A stretch of DNA of 64,000 nucleotides from Zanthoxylum bungeanum. Taxonomy: Eukaryota; Streptophyta; Magnoliopsida; Sapindales; Rutaceae. Of the stretch, positions 11,300 to 22,714 are shown in pieces. The notes under the pieces are model-generated. The model did not search any database, was not told the DNA's origin, and saw only the letters and a program-made list of their open reading frames with translations. Each line of letters opens with the position of its first letter. Within the stretch, counting starts at the first letter, position 1. Made by a program: the position numbers and the translations under genes. The stretch is taken from the NCBI GenBank assembly GCA_019454045.1, contig SKCR01038144.1, positions 148,717 through 212,716 on the forward strand, read 5' to 3'.

Positions 11300-13745
11300 A
11301 CAAACAAATAGCTCAAACCTGATTTAATCAGATGAGACTTTTTTGTGGCATTGTTGTCTGGGACACAATAAACAAGACTCGTATATCCACACTTTTGAAG
11401 AATGAATACTAGGATGGATTTGATCCTATTCAAATGATGTCTACGAATTTAGTTTATTAGGCAAAGTGCCTAAAACACATTTTACTTGGTAAAAGTGCAA
11501 GTGCCACCGATCTGTTAGCCCTCGTTCATAGTGACGTAAGTGGGCCCATATCTAGCTAGGCTAGAGGTGGATATGAACGCTTCGTAACCTTTACGGATGT
11601 GGAATCGCGTTATGGTTATATGTTTCTTTTGAAACACAAGTCAGAAACTTTTAGAGTTTCGACACGAAGTAGACAAACAGATCGGCTAAAGTATTAAACC
11701 ATCACGATTGGACCATGATGAAAATACTTAAGCAATAAGTTTCTCAATTACTTGAAAGAGTATAATATTCTTTCAATATGGACTCCTCCCGGAACACCTC
11801 ATTTGTTGTTGGACATGATAAGGTTAATGATGAGTCGCTCTGAGCTACTATATTCCTTCAAGGGATACGCATTAAACAGTGCAATACTTATTTTGAATAA
11901 GGTTCCATGAAAATCTGTTTGACAGATTTCATATTAGATATGAACAGGAAAGAAACCAGGTTTTCTCAATCCTGATGATTTGGGAATGCTAGACATATGT
12001 TTGGATGATTCCAAACTAGAACCCAAATCCGATAAGTGCCTAATTTGTAGGTTATCCTAGGGTAACCAAAGTATAGTACTTATACAAATCACAAGAGAAA
12101 AATTTAATTGTTGCTCTCCATGTGGTATTCCTAAGAGGAATACCTATATGTAGTGGTAAGTGGGAGGAAAGTAAAACTCGATGAAAATCGGAGTAATACT
12201 GTTCCAGGCATCGAACCTTAATGGAACACAAATAGTTCATCAAAGATGAAACTGTACCATAATCTTCGAATACACAAGAATTGCGTAAGTCGGAGAGAGT
12301 CATAAAATAACCTGGGAGGTATGGGTTTCTGATCTCACCTCGTAAAGATGTCAATCTTATTGAGGAACATGAACTGATTACGTATGAGGAAGTGATACAA
12401 GGTATCGACTCCCTATTATGGCAAAGTGCCATGATGTCCGAAATGGATTCCATGTATACCAACTAAGTTTGGACACTAGTTATTGTACCAGAAGACATTG
12501 TGCCTATTAGTACTATATGTGTCTTCAAGGAAGACATACATGGATGGCAACATGTCAACGTACAAAGCTAGGCTTATAGCGAAAAGGTATCGTTATCAAC
12601 ATTGTGTCGATTACGACGAAACCTTTTAACTTGTTGCCATGATTAAATCCATTTGGATAATGCTTGCTAATGCTGCATGTTTCATTTATGAAATATGGCA
12701 ACTGAACGTCAAAACCGCTTTCCTTAAACGGAAACCTTTTGGAGAATGTTTACAACATCCTAACGGTTTTGTCGTACCAAAACATACAAATAAGGTTTGC
12801 AAGTTAATTCGATCCATTTATGGATTGAAGCAAGCATTGCGTTCTTGGAACTATCGTTTTGATGTAATCATAATGGTGTATGATTTAATTCAAAACGAAA
12901 ATGATTCTTGTGTATATAAGAGGATTAGTGGGAGCACACTGACAATCATTGTCCTATATAATGATGATTTATCATTTCTTGGAAATGACATTCCCATAAT
13001 ACAATCGGTGAAAGCTTGGCTTTCATGAAAATTATACATAGAATACTTGGGAGAGACAACCTTTATTCTAGGAATAAAGATCTACTGGGATAGATCTAAA
13101 AGTTGTTGGTACTCTCCGAGAACTCGTACATTGAAAGAAATGTACGCGACCTGGTGTCTCATACGCTTTGAGCATATGGAGTCACAATCGGGCCAATCCA
13201 AGTGATAGTCACTGGATTGATGTTAAGAACATCCTTTAGTATCTTAGATGAACTAAGGATATTTTCTTAAGTTATGGAGAAGGAGAACTTGAAGTGACTG
13301 GGTTCACTACTGCAAGTTTCCTAACCGATAAAAAAGACTATAAGTCACAATAACGGTACTATATATAAAGTTTGAATAGCGAAACAGTGAGCTGGAAATC
13401 TTCCAAGCAAGATACTGTTGCCGAATAAACAACAAAAACAGAATATTACTGCAGCTGAGGCAGCAATAGAAGCCTTTTGGATTGATAATAATCCTAATTA
13501 GATTAGGAGTAGTTCTGTTAGCAGCTGAGCTAGGCTACAACACATGCTAAAGAATTAATGGTCTCATCAACGATCCAAGTATATACCTCAACTATTCATC
13601 TGATTCGTTCGGATCATACATCCTGGCGATGTGATGATCGAATAAATCGCATCAGATGATGACTTTGTAAATCCGCTGGCGAAAGCAAATTCTCAGCAAA
13701 GGTTTGAGCGAACCGTACATAGTTCAAGTGTAAGACACTTGAGTG
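11300..13745 (+). pseudogene. Copia pol pseudogene, element B
   Basis: Remains of integrase, RT and RNase H. The integrase zinc region is at about 11341 (LWHCCLGHNKQD). The integrase core has LVHSDVSGPI and RFVTFTDVESRYGYM at about 11520-11630. The best open piece is at 12639-13028 (129 residues): it carries YEIWQLNVKTAFLK and [14 protein letters not shown], but the RT active box reads YNDD where Copia has YVDD. RNase H traces follow to the polypurine tract. Many stops and frameshifts break every domain, so it is inactive. Confidence 0.85.
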
Positions 13746-13758
13746 ATTGGCTATAGGC

Positions 13759-13770
13759 CAAGTGAGAGAT
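13759..13770 (+). other. Polypurine tract, Copia B
   Basis: CAAGTGAGAGAT directly precedes the 3' LTR start TGTTGGACAA. It matches the position and type of the tract in element A. Confidence 0.8.
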
Positions 13771-15416
13771 TGTTGGACAATTATGACTCATAACATCACT
13801 ATTTGTACAGAACATGGTGTTGTTCGACAAATTAACTATGTGACAAAGGAAATTGCTCTTTTATCATTTGTAATTAGATTACCGGGATATATAAATGATA
13901 AAAGTCCATATGATTAGTTCTGGATTGATAAGATATGAGACGGTATCAATCCATGAAGGTTTAATCATTAAAACATCCCTAGTCGGAGTATTATCGAGAT
14001 TGGACATCGATAATGCGGAATAGACTAGTATTGCACTTATGCGTGTTATGAGAGCATAACGGCATAGTTCTTATATATTTGGGTATTGGATACTCATGCA
14101 AGTGTAATAGGCGGTTGTGTTTACCGATGGTACGGGAACAGCTTCACTCTGGATAGACCCATCAGAATTCCATTGGTAGTATGACTATGTGTCTATGGAA
14201 GTCCGAATCAGGGTAGGTGTATTTGGTCTTAACCTGAGACTTGCACCGCTAATACTTGCGACAATCAATATACTTTGGTTTTGGTCGTCCAGGGCTTTAA
14301 TCGGTTCTGTGTACGGCTCTTCTGGGTAGATTGAGAATCGTAGTGTATTGGGTGTGATGTCAAGATGGAAGTATCACTTCAGTCATAATGGAGATGATGA
14401 TCACGTAGGATACGGAACTGGTGCTCTTATATGCTGCAGCTATCGGGATAATATGATTAGGTCATGTTTATCTGATTATAGAGACTAGTTACTAGAGATC
14501 CGATATGTGCTTCGTACGGGGCATACACAATTCCAGCCCCAGGCCTAGCACGTCATCCGGTACTGGATCGCAATACCCAATACTACGTATACTACGCCTG
14601 ATATAGATTACATATTCCTTTAAGAATATTTCTGGAGAATTGGGTAGGCACGGTTCTTTGCTAGAAGCCAACCATGTCTTGTAAATCGGTAAAAACGTAG
14701 TACTAGGTACGTACGTGTTTGGATAGTCCGACGACCGGATTTACTGCTAATATATCCGGGGATCTCATGGGTCGCTTCCCGAAGGTTCGGAATTAGCGAA
14801 CCCGAGCCCGGGAGTGTTTGCGGGCCCACTCACATTTCGAATCGAGTGGAGACCACAAGTCACATCATGCGTCACATCATGCGTCAACTTTATCATTTTA
14901 ATGTGATGGAAGTTGTTGGTTGATGGTTGATTGTGAAACACTCAAATGTGATGGCTTGAAAGACATTTACCATTTTTTTTATTATTTTGGTCTTTGACTT
15001 CATTTTGTGTATTAGATTACACAACACACACATTACAACTTCTCTTCTCTCTCTCCCTCACCATTCGGCCAAGGGCCAAATTCTCCTAATTTTTCTTACA
15101 ATGCCGATAGTCACAAGGAGCAAAGGAAGGATTTGTGGTAAATTTTTCAAGTGCTAGCACACTAAAGAGGTCTTACAAAGGTGATAGGGAAACCCATCTA
15201 TGAGCATGGAATCCACACACCAAGCTTGGAACTTGAAGATCCAACATGGAGCACAAATTGGAGGAAATGTCGAGAGCTTCAAGGGAGCAAGAAATTTTTG
15301 TGTTCTTCGCCATCACAAATCCGTTCATTGTAAGTATGATTCCGCCATACTTCTTTATTGTATTCACATTATTTTCATTGCTTGAATGATCTTGGGACTA
15401 TAGTAGAAACCCAACA
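13771..15416 (+). repeat. 3' LTR of Copia B (LTR-B)
   Basis: Starts TGTTGGACAATTATGAC and ends CCCAACA. It is 1,646 bases, shorter than its relatives at ~2,027, mainly because the segment matching 7611-7906 of the 5' LTR is absent. The deletion edges share ATTC/GTTC, which suggests loss between short direct repeats. Confidence 0.9.
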
Positions 15417-16507
15417 ATGACATCCTTCAAATAAGGAAGCAGAGGCATAGGCCAGACAAGTTCCCAAACTAGAACAGAGCAAGAGGGAATATAAAAAGAT
15501 TTAAAAGAAAGATAGTCTATAAGAGATGATTAAGAGAGAAAGTTCTAGTCAAGCATTTATGGAAGACAAAAGAGATAGCCATAGACATAATCAAAGAATC
15601 GTAGAAGTTGATACCCCTGTAAATAAAAAGATAGAAGCATAGATCACAAGAGTTTAGTTATAGGATAAAGCCGGATATGAGGCAAATACATCAAGAGAAA
15701 GGCTAGTAATAATTCAGATACCATACAAACAATAACAGAGGTGTATAATGATAAGATAGATTTATAATAGTACTAAGGAATAGTCAGCATAATAGCTAGT
15801 AACCGTGCTTGTACCAGCATAGGAATCTAAAGTGCAGAAAAGTACACAGTTCTAGCATAAAATGCACAAGAATAGACTTACGAGGAGTATTACCAGGGAA
15901 ACTACCTTGAAGAAATGTTCTAAGTATATGAGCCGTTGATTAACAGTAAGAGTACATGGAAATATTAGTTATAAGTTAAGAAGTCCTAAACCCATAAATA
16001 GATATATATTTGAAAACTCGAAGAGAGAAGCTCACAAGTAAACAAGGGCTTAGTAAGGAGAAAAGAGAAAGATCAAATAGTCAGCTAAGATTTGGAGCCA
16101 AGAAGATGGGTAGAAAAATATATCTTATTAAGTCATTAAGTGGTTACGTAATGAAGGAAGTATTGAGGTTTCAAATAAAAATAGGACTAAGATAAGCTGG
16201 GCGGCAGGTCACGAACATAGTAAAATTTTGGAATTGATAATTCATGTGGATTGTTGAAATAAAGAAGGTCGAATATAGTTGGAGGTTTAGAAATAAGATT
16301 TCCTTGACACGTAAATATAGTTTTAGTATGACAAGAGTTTTCCAAAAGTTTTAAACCCAGAAGGAAAATAAGTATATCGGCAGCAGAAAGGAAGGTAAAA
16401 AAGATAAGTGTAGCATAATTAAAAGATATTCTTGAACCAAGACAAACCCGCTAGTTAGACCCCAGAAAAGATTCGAGGACGAATCCTATTTAAGGGGAGG
16501 AGAATTT
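15417..16507 (+). pseudogene. Gypsy pol tail and pre-LTR region
   Basis: A-rich sequence with no long frame. Its end reads like the C-terminus of a plant Gypsy polyprotein running into the polypurine tract: the frame near 16468-16500 gives RFEDESYLRGGE. The tract AAGGGGAGGAGAATT lies at about 16493-16507, then an LTR starts TGTACAACC. Most of the 1.1 kb is too decayed to place in the element, and part may be unrelated. Confidence 0.5.
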
Positions 16508-16907
16508 GTACAACCGAGGATTTTAACTACTGTTTCACTATGAGACGAGTGTGATGAAATGTAAACAATGTTTGGAAACATATGCTCTCGTGAGATGACT
16601 ATCGGTAGATTCTTCGAGAATCCGATATTAGATGTTACAATGTACCACTCCGGATAGTCCATAGTATTTGGGCCATAACTTTCTCATTAGAACTCCTATT
16701 TTTATGAATTTTATATCATTGGAAAGTTGAGATCGAGATCTACAACTTCTGCGTTGAACTTTTTTCCAAAATCGGACCAGAAATAGTTCAGAAATGTAAG
16801 TTAAAACTTCGGATGAATAGTAATTTCGGGCCCAAATGGAAGAATCTCAAACTTTCTCCAAAATTCTACACTTTTCTCCAACCTTCCAAATATCAAATGA
16901 CTCCTAC

Positions 16908-16917
16908 TATATAAAGG
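16908..16917 (+). promoter_or_regulatory. TATA box of Gypsy LTR L
   Basis: TATATAAAGG lies about 400 bases into the LTR, just before a GA-rich stretch. This is a plausible U3/R promoter position; no transcription evidence is available. Confidence 0.6.
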
Positions 16918-16939
16918 GTGTACTATTCACCAAATTCAC

Positions 16940-17095
16940 AAAATGAGAAGAAGAAAGGAAAGAAGAAAACGTGAGAAGGAATTGGAGGAAGAAGAAGAAG
17001 AAGAATAGAAGAAAAAGAAGAAAAAGGAAAAAGAAAAGAAGAAAAATAAGAAAAGAAGAACAGAAGAAAGAAACAAGAAACAAGAAAAAGGGGTT
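16940..17095 (+). repeat. GA-rich low-complexity run
   Basis: An almost pure purine stretch (GAAGAAGAAGA type) downstream of the TATA box of LTR L. It creates spurious Lys/Arg- or Phe/Ser-rich frames on the two strands; I see no sign of a gene. Confidence 0.85.
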
Positions 17096-17805
17096 TGGCA
17101 ACCATGGACAAGTTAGGAAGATGAAGAAGAACAATCCAATAAATGAAGGTAATGAAATTTAACCCAAATTGTTATATTTTGAGTTTTTAAGTTTTGATGA
17201 TTATAGTAGGATGATTTACTTGGATGTGATTATGGATGAGTGTTTGTTGTGCTATAAATGGTGATTATGGAAAAAACCCTAACTTGTGCAATTTTGGGAA
17301 AAGATTAAGTGAAGTCGATAGAAATGATATAGGTTAATATTGAGTGAGATATTGATTATGTTATGGATGTTATTTGAGGCCTAATGGAATGCTTGTTGCA
17401 ATAAAAATGATATAGGATTTTTGGGAATGCATTTGGGAAAAATTGGTTTGAGGAAGCAAATTTAGAACCTGGAAAATCAGGTTCGCGTCGCGACGTAAAA
17501 GGGTTTCGCGTCGCGACGTAAAAGGGTTTCGCGTCGCTAAGCGTAGAAGGAAATTAAGAGCCGTTTCTAAAACGTTTGCGTCGCGACGCACAACACTTTG
17601 CATCGTGATGCGCGACCAAAATATTTCCAAGTTAGTTTTTATTCCATTCCAGTTCCACCCCAGCATGTTAGAAACCACCTTAAGAGTCTCATATCAACTC
17701 GTACATATATATTATATCATGATATGAGTACACTACGCCTCAAAGTGATAACCCTTACTTGAATAGTCAAATTTAGGTTTATTCCGATATATATATTCTT
17801 AGTAT

Positions 17806-19831
17806 TGGTTTCTATTAAGGTCCCAAGATCAATAATAAGCATGAATCAAGTGCTAATACACATCGAAGAAGTTGCGGAATACTCACATCGATCGGATGAG
17901 CGACGAGGAGGCAACAAAAATTTCAAATTCTGCCTTCTGTTCCATTCGGCAGTGAGCAGTGAGTGCTCACTGGTTTGGCCTCCATTTTGGTCCTTCGTCA
18001 AGCTCCAAGCTTTGTCGAATGGTTCCCGGCTCATGGGTGGACTTCCCTATCACCTTCGCATGTCTCGAAGTGTGCTAGCACTTGCGATTTTTGCCATAAA
18101 AATCCAACTTTATGCTTCCCACTGCTCACAGTTTTGAGAGGAAACCAGTAAGCTATTTTCAGCCCCTTGGGCGTGTGTAAGAGAGAAAGAGAGAAGAGAG
18201 AAATGTGTTGAATTAGTTGAAAAGTGTATCTAATACTTTTATATATTTTTCCAAAAAATAATTAAAGGATTTACCACTTTTTGGCTTCCAAAAAGTCAAA
18301 GGCAAAACTTTCCAACAACTATTCACATCAATCAATCAATCAATGGTCACATCACTCAAAGTGACATGATATGACGCTTGATGTGACGCTAGATGCGACT
18401 AGCGATTTGACGCTTGATTTGACGTGCCGCACTCGAATTCGAAATGCGAATGCGCTCGCAAATAATCTCGGGCTCGGGTTCGCTAATTCCAAATTAACGA
18501 ATTTTCCGTTGCGTCGTAATTGAATGATTACGCCTAGCGAAATCACTATTCATGTCGCTAACGAATTAATTCTAAATTAATTCGTTCGCCCGAATTAAAA
18601 TCTAATTTTAATTCCGCGTCGAAATCCAATTTCGTTTAATATATCAAATATATTAATTAATTGACTAATTCCAAATTAATCGTTATCTCTCTTTAATTGA
18701 TATTTTATCCCAGATAAAATATCTCCGCAATTAATCCCAGATTAACTTTCTCTCTCATCTAATTAATCCCAGATTAATTTAGAGTGCGAGTCATACGTCA
18801 TCGGTGAATCTTTGGGAAACGACCCATGAGATCCCTAGATATGTTGTCAGTAAATTCGGTCGTCAGACTATCCGAACACGTAAGTACCTCGTACTACGTT
18901 TATATCGATTTACAAGACAAGGTTGGCCTCTAGCAAAGCGCCATGCCTTCCCAATTCTCCGAAATATCCTTACAGGAATAAAAGATCTATATCAAGCGTA
19001 GTATAACGTAGTATTGCGTATTTCTGTCCAGTATCTAATGATCACGTGCTAGGCCTGGGGCTGGAATTGTGTCTGCCCCGTACGAAGCAGATGTCGGATG
19101 TCTGGTGACTAGTCTCTATAATCGGATAAACATGACCTTGTCATTTTATCCCGATAGCTGCAGCATTTAAGAGAACCAGTCTCGTATCCTACGTGACCAT
19201 CTTCTCCATATGACTGGAGTGACACTTCCGTCTTGACATCACACCCAACACACTACGATTCTCAATATACCCAGTATTGGCGTACACAGAACCTATTAAA
19301 GCCCTGGACGACCTCAACCAAAGTATATTGATTGTCGCAAGTATTAGCGGTGCAAGTCTCAGGTTAAGACCAAACACACCTACCCTGATTTCGGACTTCC
19401 ATAGACACATAGTCATACTACCAATGGAATTCCGAGGGGGTCTATCCAGAGCGAACCTGTTTCCCGTACCATCGGTAAAACACAACCTCCTATTACACTT
19501 GAATGAGTATATTATACCCAAATATATGAGAACTATGTCGTTGTGCCCTCACAACGCGCACAAGAGTAATACTAGTCTTTTACGTATTTATCGATGTTCA
19601 ATCTCGATAATACTATGACTAGGGATATTTAATGATTTATCCTTCGTGGACTGATACTGTCTCATATCATTCTCCATCCAGGAACAAATCATATGGACCT
19701 CTCATCATTTATACATCTAGGTGATCTAATCACAAATGATAAGAGTGCAATCTCCTTTGTCACATAGTTAATTTGTACAACAACACCATGATCTGTACAA
19801 ATAGTGACGCTAGGGTCATAATTGTCCAACA
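17806..19831 (-). repeat. 3' LTR of Copia C (LTR-C)
   Basis: 2,026 bases, reading TGGTTTC on the left and TGTCCAACA on the right of the plus strand. It aligns over its full length with 31493-33520. I count about seven differences in the first ~215 bases, so roughly 97% identity there. Confidence 0.92.
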
Positions 19832-21924
19832 TTCTCCCACTTGGCCTATAGCCTGTCACTCGAGTGCTTGACACCCGAACTATGTACGGTTGGCTCAAAT
19901 TGCTGAGAAATGCTTTCGTCAGCGGATTTGCATGATTATCGTCTGATGTGATTTATTCGATCATCACATCGCCACGATGTATGATCCGAACGGATCAGAT
20001 GAATATCGAAGTATATATCTGGATCGTTGATGAGACCATTAATTCCTTAGCCTGTGCTGACGCCTAGCTCAGCTGCTAACAGAACTATATCTAATCTAAT
20101 TAGATTTGTTTATCGACCCAGAAGGCTTCTATTTCCGCCTCAGCAGCAGCAATAACCCACATTTGTTGTTTATTCGGTAACTGTATCTTGCTTGGAAGAT
20201 TTCCAGCTTACTGTTCCGTTATTCAAACTTTGTAGTACCGTTTGCGACTTATAGTCATTTTTATCGGTTATGATCCCAGTCACTTCAACTTCTCATTCTC
20301 CAAGGTTTAAGACAACATCCTTAGTTCTCTAAGATACTAACGGATGTTCTTAACATCAATCCAGTGACTATCACTTGGATTGGCCTGTTTGTGAATCCAT
20401 ATGCTCAAAGCGTATGAGACACCAGGTCACGTACATTTTTCAATGTACGATTTCTCGGAGAGTTTTCATCGAAAGCCAAGCTTTCACCGATTGTTATTTA
20501 TGGGAATATCATTTCCAAGAAATGACGTATTATCATTATTTTATAGGACAGCCACTGTCAGTGCGCTCATACTAACCCTTTTATATACACAAGAATCATT
20601 TCGTTTTGAATTAAATCATAAACTATTATGATTATATCAAAACGACAATTCCAAGAACCTATGCTTGCTTTAATCCAAACATGGATCGAAAACCTGCAAA
20701 CCTTGTTTGCTAGTTTTGGTACGACAAAACCGACAGGATGTTATAAACATCCTCCAAAAGGTTTACTTTTCAGGAAAGCGATTTTCCTGTTAAGCTGTCA
20801 TATTTCATAAATGAAACATACTGCTTTAGCAAGCATTATCCAAATGGATTTACCGTGGCAACAGGTAAAAGGTTGAATCATAATCAACACAATGTTGATA
20901 ACGATACCTTTCCGCTAAAAGCCTAGCTTTATACATTGGTATGTTGCCATCCATGTATTTCTTCCTTGAAGACTTATACAGTACCAATAGGCACATCGCC
21001 TTGCGGTACATCAACTAGTATCCAAACTGGTTGATATACATGGAATCCATTTCGGATCATATGGCACTTTTCCATAATAGGGAGTCGATACCTTGTATCA
21101 CTTCCTCATACGTAGTCAGTTGGTATACCTCAATAAGATAGACATCTGAGGTGAGATCAGAAACCCATACCTCAGGTTATTTTCTGACTCTCTCCGACAT
21201 ACGCGGTTCTTGTGTGTACGAAGATTAATGGTAATAGTTTCATCCTTGATGAACTATTTATGTTCCATTAAGGATCGGTGCCAGGAATAGTATTACTCCG
21301 ATTTTCATCGAGTTTTACTATCCTCCCACTTACCACTGCATATTGGTATTCCTCTTAGGAAAACCGCATGGTGAGCAACAATCTAATTGTTCTCTGGTGA
21401 GATGTATAAGTACAATACTTATGGTATCCCTAAGATAACCTACAATTGGCACTTATCCAATTTGGGTTCTAGTTTGGTATCATCCAAACATATGCCTAGC
21501 ATACCCAAATTATCAGGAATGAGAAACCCAGTTTATTTCCCGTTCATATCTAATATGATATCTGTCAAACAGATTTTTATGGAACCTTATTCTAAATAAG
21601 TTCTGCACTATTAATGCTTATCCGTTGAAGGAAATGGTAGCTCAGAGCGACTCATGATTAACCTTAATCATGTCTAACATAATTTGGTTACTCAGTTCGG
21701 ACACACCGCCACTTTGACGTGTTCCAGGAGGAGTCCTCATTGAAAGAATACTATACTCTTTCAAGTATATTAGAAACTTATATCTTAAGTATTTTCATTA
21801 CGGTCTTACTGTGACAGTTTAATACTATAGTCGATCTGTTTGTCTATTCCGTGTTGAAACTTAAAAGTTTCTGATTTGTGTTTCATAAGAAACACATAAC
21901 CATAACGCGATGCCACATCCGTAT
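19832..21924 (-). pseudogene. Copia C pol pseudogene, 3' part
   Basis: The minus-strand polypurine tract (AAGTGGGAGAA next to the LTR), RNase H and RT remains, and the C-terminal part of the integrase. The integrase block TDVASRYGYVFLMKHKSE is readable just left of 21924. The RT zone mirrors 12330-13030 of element B but has no long frame. The coding sequence is cut at 21924 by the Retand-like element and continues at 27882. Confidence 0.8.
21920..21924. repeat. TSD CGTAT (left) of the Retand-like element
   Basis: CGTAT here equals CGTAT at 27877-27881. Removing the element and one copy restores a continuous Copia integrase reading, as in element B. Confidence 0.92.
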
Positions 21925-22541
21925 TGTGGATGCTGGAATTCGGCCGAGGTCCACAGTCAAATTTGTAAATTGGGGCACTAGTGATCCTGCAAAACAAAGA
22001 AGAATGAATGGGGTAGACTACCCACCGGTGTGGTAGGTACCGGGGACACTCCGACTCCCAAGTCAGTAGTATGAAATGATCAGTAAATATGTAAAAAAGT
22101 GAAGTTGAGGTTTATTATTGCCTCAACTTTGTTTGGTTGGCCGTGAGGGCGATGACAAATGCTTTTAGAAATGGGAAATAGAACCAGTATCTGAATAAAA
22201 TGTATCAGACTTGGATGAAAGAAGTGAAGCTCTCCTTATTTCTCGAATTTCGTTCCTATTTATAGATGAAAATTATCATCCTTGGCAGCTGGCGTAAGTC
22301 CCACCATGTGCCTTATGCATTTGATAGAAAGTCTGAGCAGGTGGGAATAAGTTTTGTGTCGGGCAAAGTAGGAGAATAGTAGTTGATATAATTAGGGGGT
22401 TTTGTATTTAAGCTTATGACTTAGTTGTAATACAATAATACAGAAATCTTTTGGGCCTAGTCTTTATTTTCGGGCTTTGTATACTATATGGGCTTTAAGG
22501 TAAAAGACGGTTTTATCCTTGGCCCAATTTTGGTCCAAACA
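21925..22541 (-). repeat. 3' LTR of the Retand-like element
   Basis: 617 bases, plus-strand edges TGTGGATGCTGG and TTTGGTCCAAACA. Nearly identical to 27260-27876. It lies next to the tandem array, hence the 3' LTR on the minus strand. Confidence 0.93.
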
Positions 22542-22714
22542 GTTTGTCCCTTACTCTCTAAGTCGAAAAGTTTTTTGTCTTAGAGAGTATATACTTTTAC
22601 GTCGTATGACATTGATCATAAAAGCATGTGATAAGAATATATCACCTTTTATAAGAGTATGTGCAAAACGTGGGTTCTGGAATATATCGCATGCGTCATC
22701 TGGTGAGAGGAAGT

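Larger units (their letters stand above)
6607..15416 (+). mobile_element. Copia element B
   Basis: A full-length but decayed Copia element: 5' LTR (6607-8531), PBS, leader and gag remains, integrase, RT, RNase H, polypurine tract, 3' LTR (13771-15416). It is the same family as element C at 17806-33682, which lies in the opposite orientation. The first 16 bases of the 5' LTR are missing where it meets the Ogre-type LTR, so the TSD cannot be checked; the base run right of the 3' LTR is ATGAC. Confidence 0.9.
16508..17805 (+). repeat. Gypsy LTR L, first part
   Basis: The LTR starts TGTACAACCGAGG after a polypurine tract. It is homologous, in reverse, to the right side of the solo LTR at 56314-62080: blocks such as ATGAATTTTATATC and GATCGAGATCTA are shared. 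It also resembles the LTR that begins at 62862. It carries a TATA box, a GA-rich run at about 16940-17095 and two copies of CGCGTCGCGACGTAAAAGGG near 17484. It is interrupted at 17805 by Copia element C and resumes at 33683. Confidence 0.8.

Noticed and set aside
12052..12462. 136-residue minus-strand frame
   Set aside because: Antisense to the RT remains of Copia B, with no recognised motif.
16907..17162. Frames rich in Phe/Ser (-) or Lys/Arg (+)
   Set aside because: They come from the GA-rich low-complexity run in the Gypsy LTR.
19277..19618. 113-residue plus-strand frame, repeated at 32965-33306
   Set aside because: It recurs because both are LTRs of Copia C. LTRs of this family are non-coding, and the equivalent frames in element B differ.
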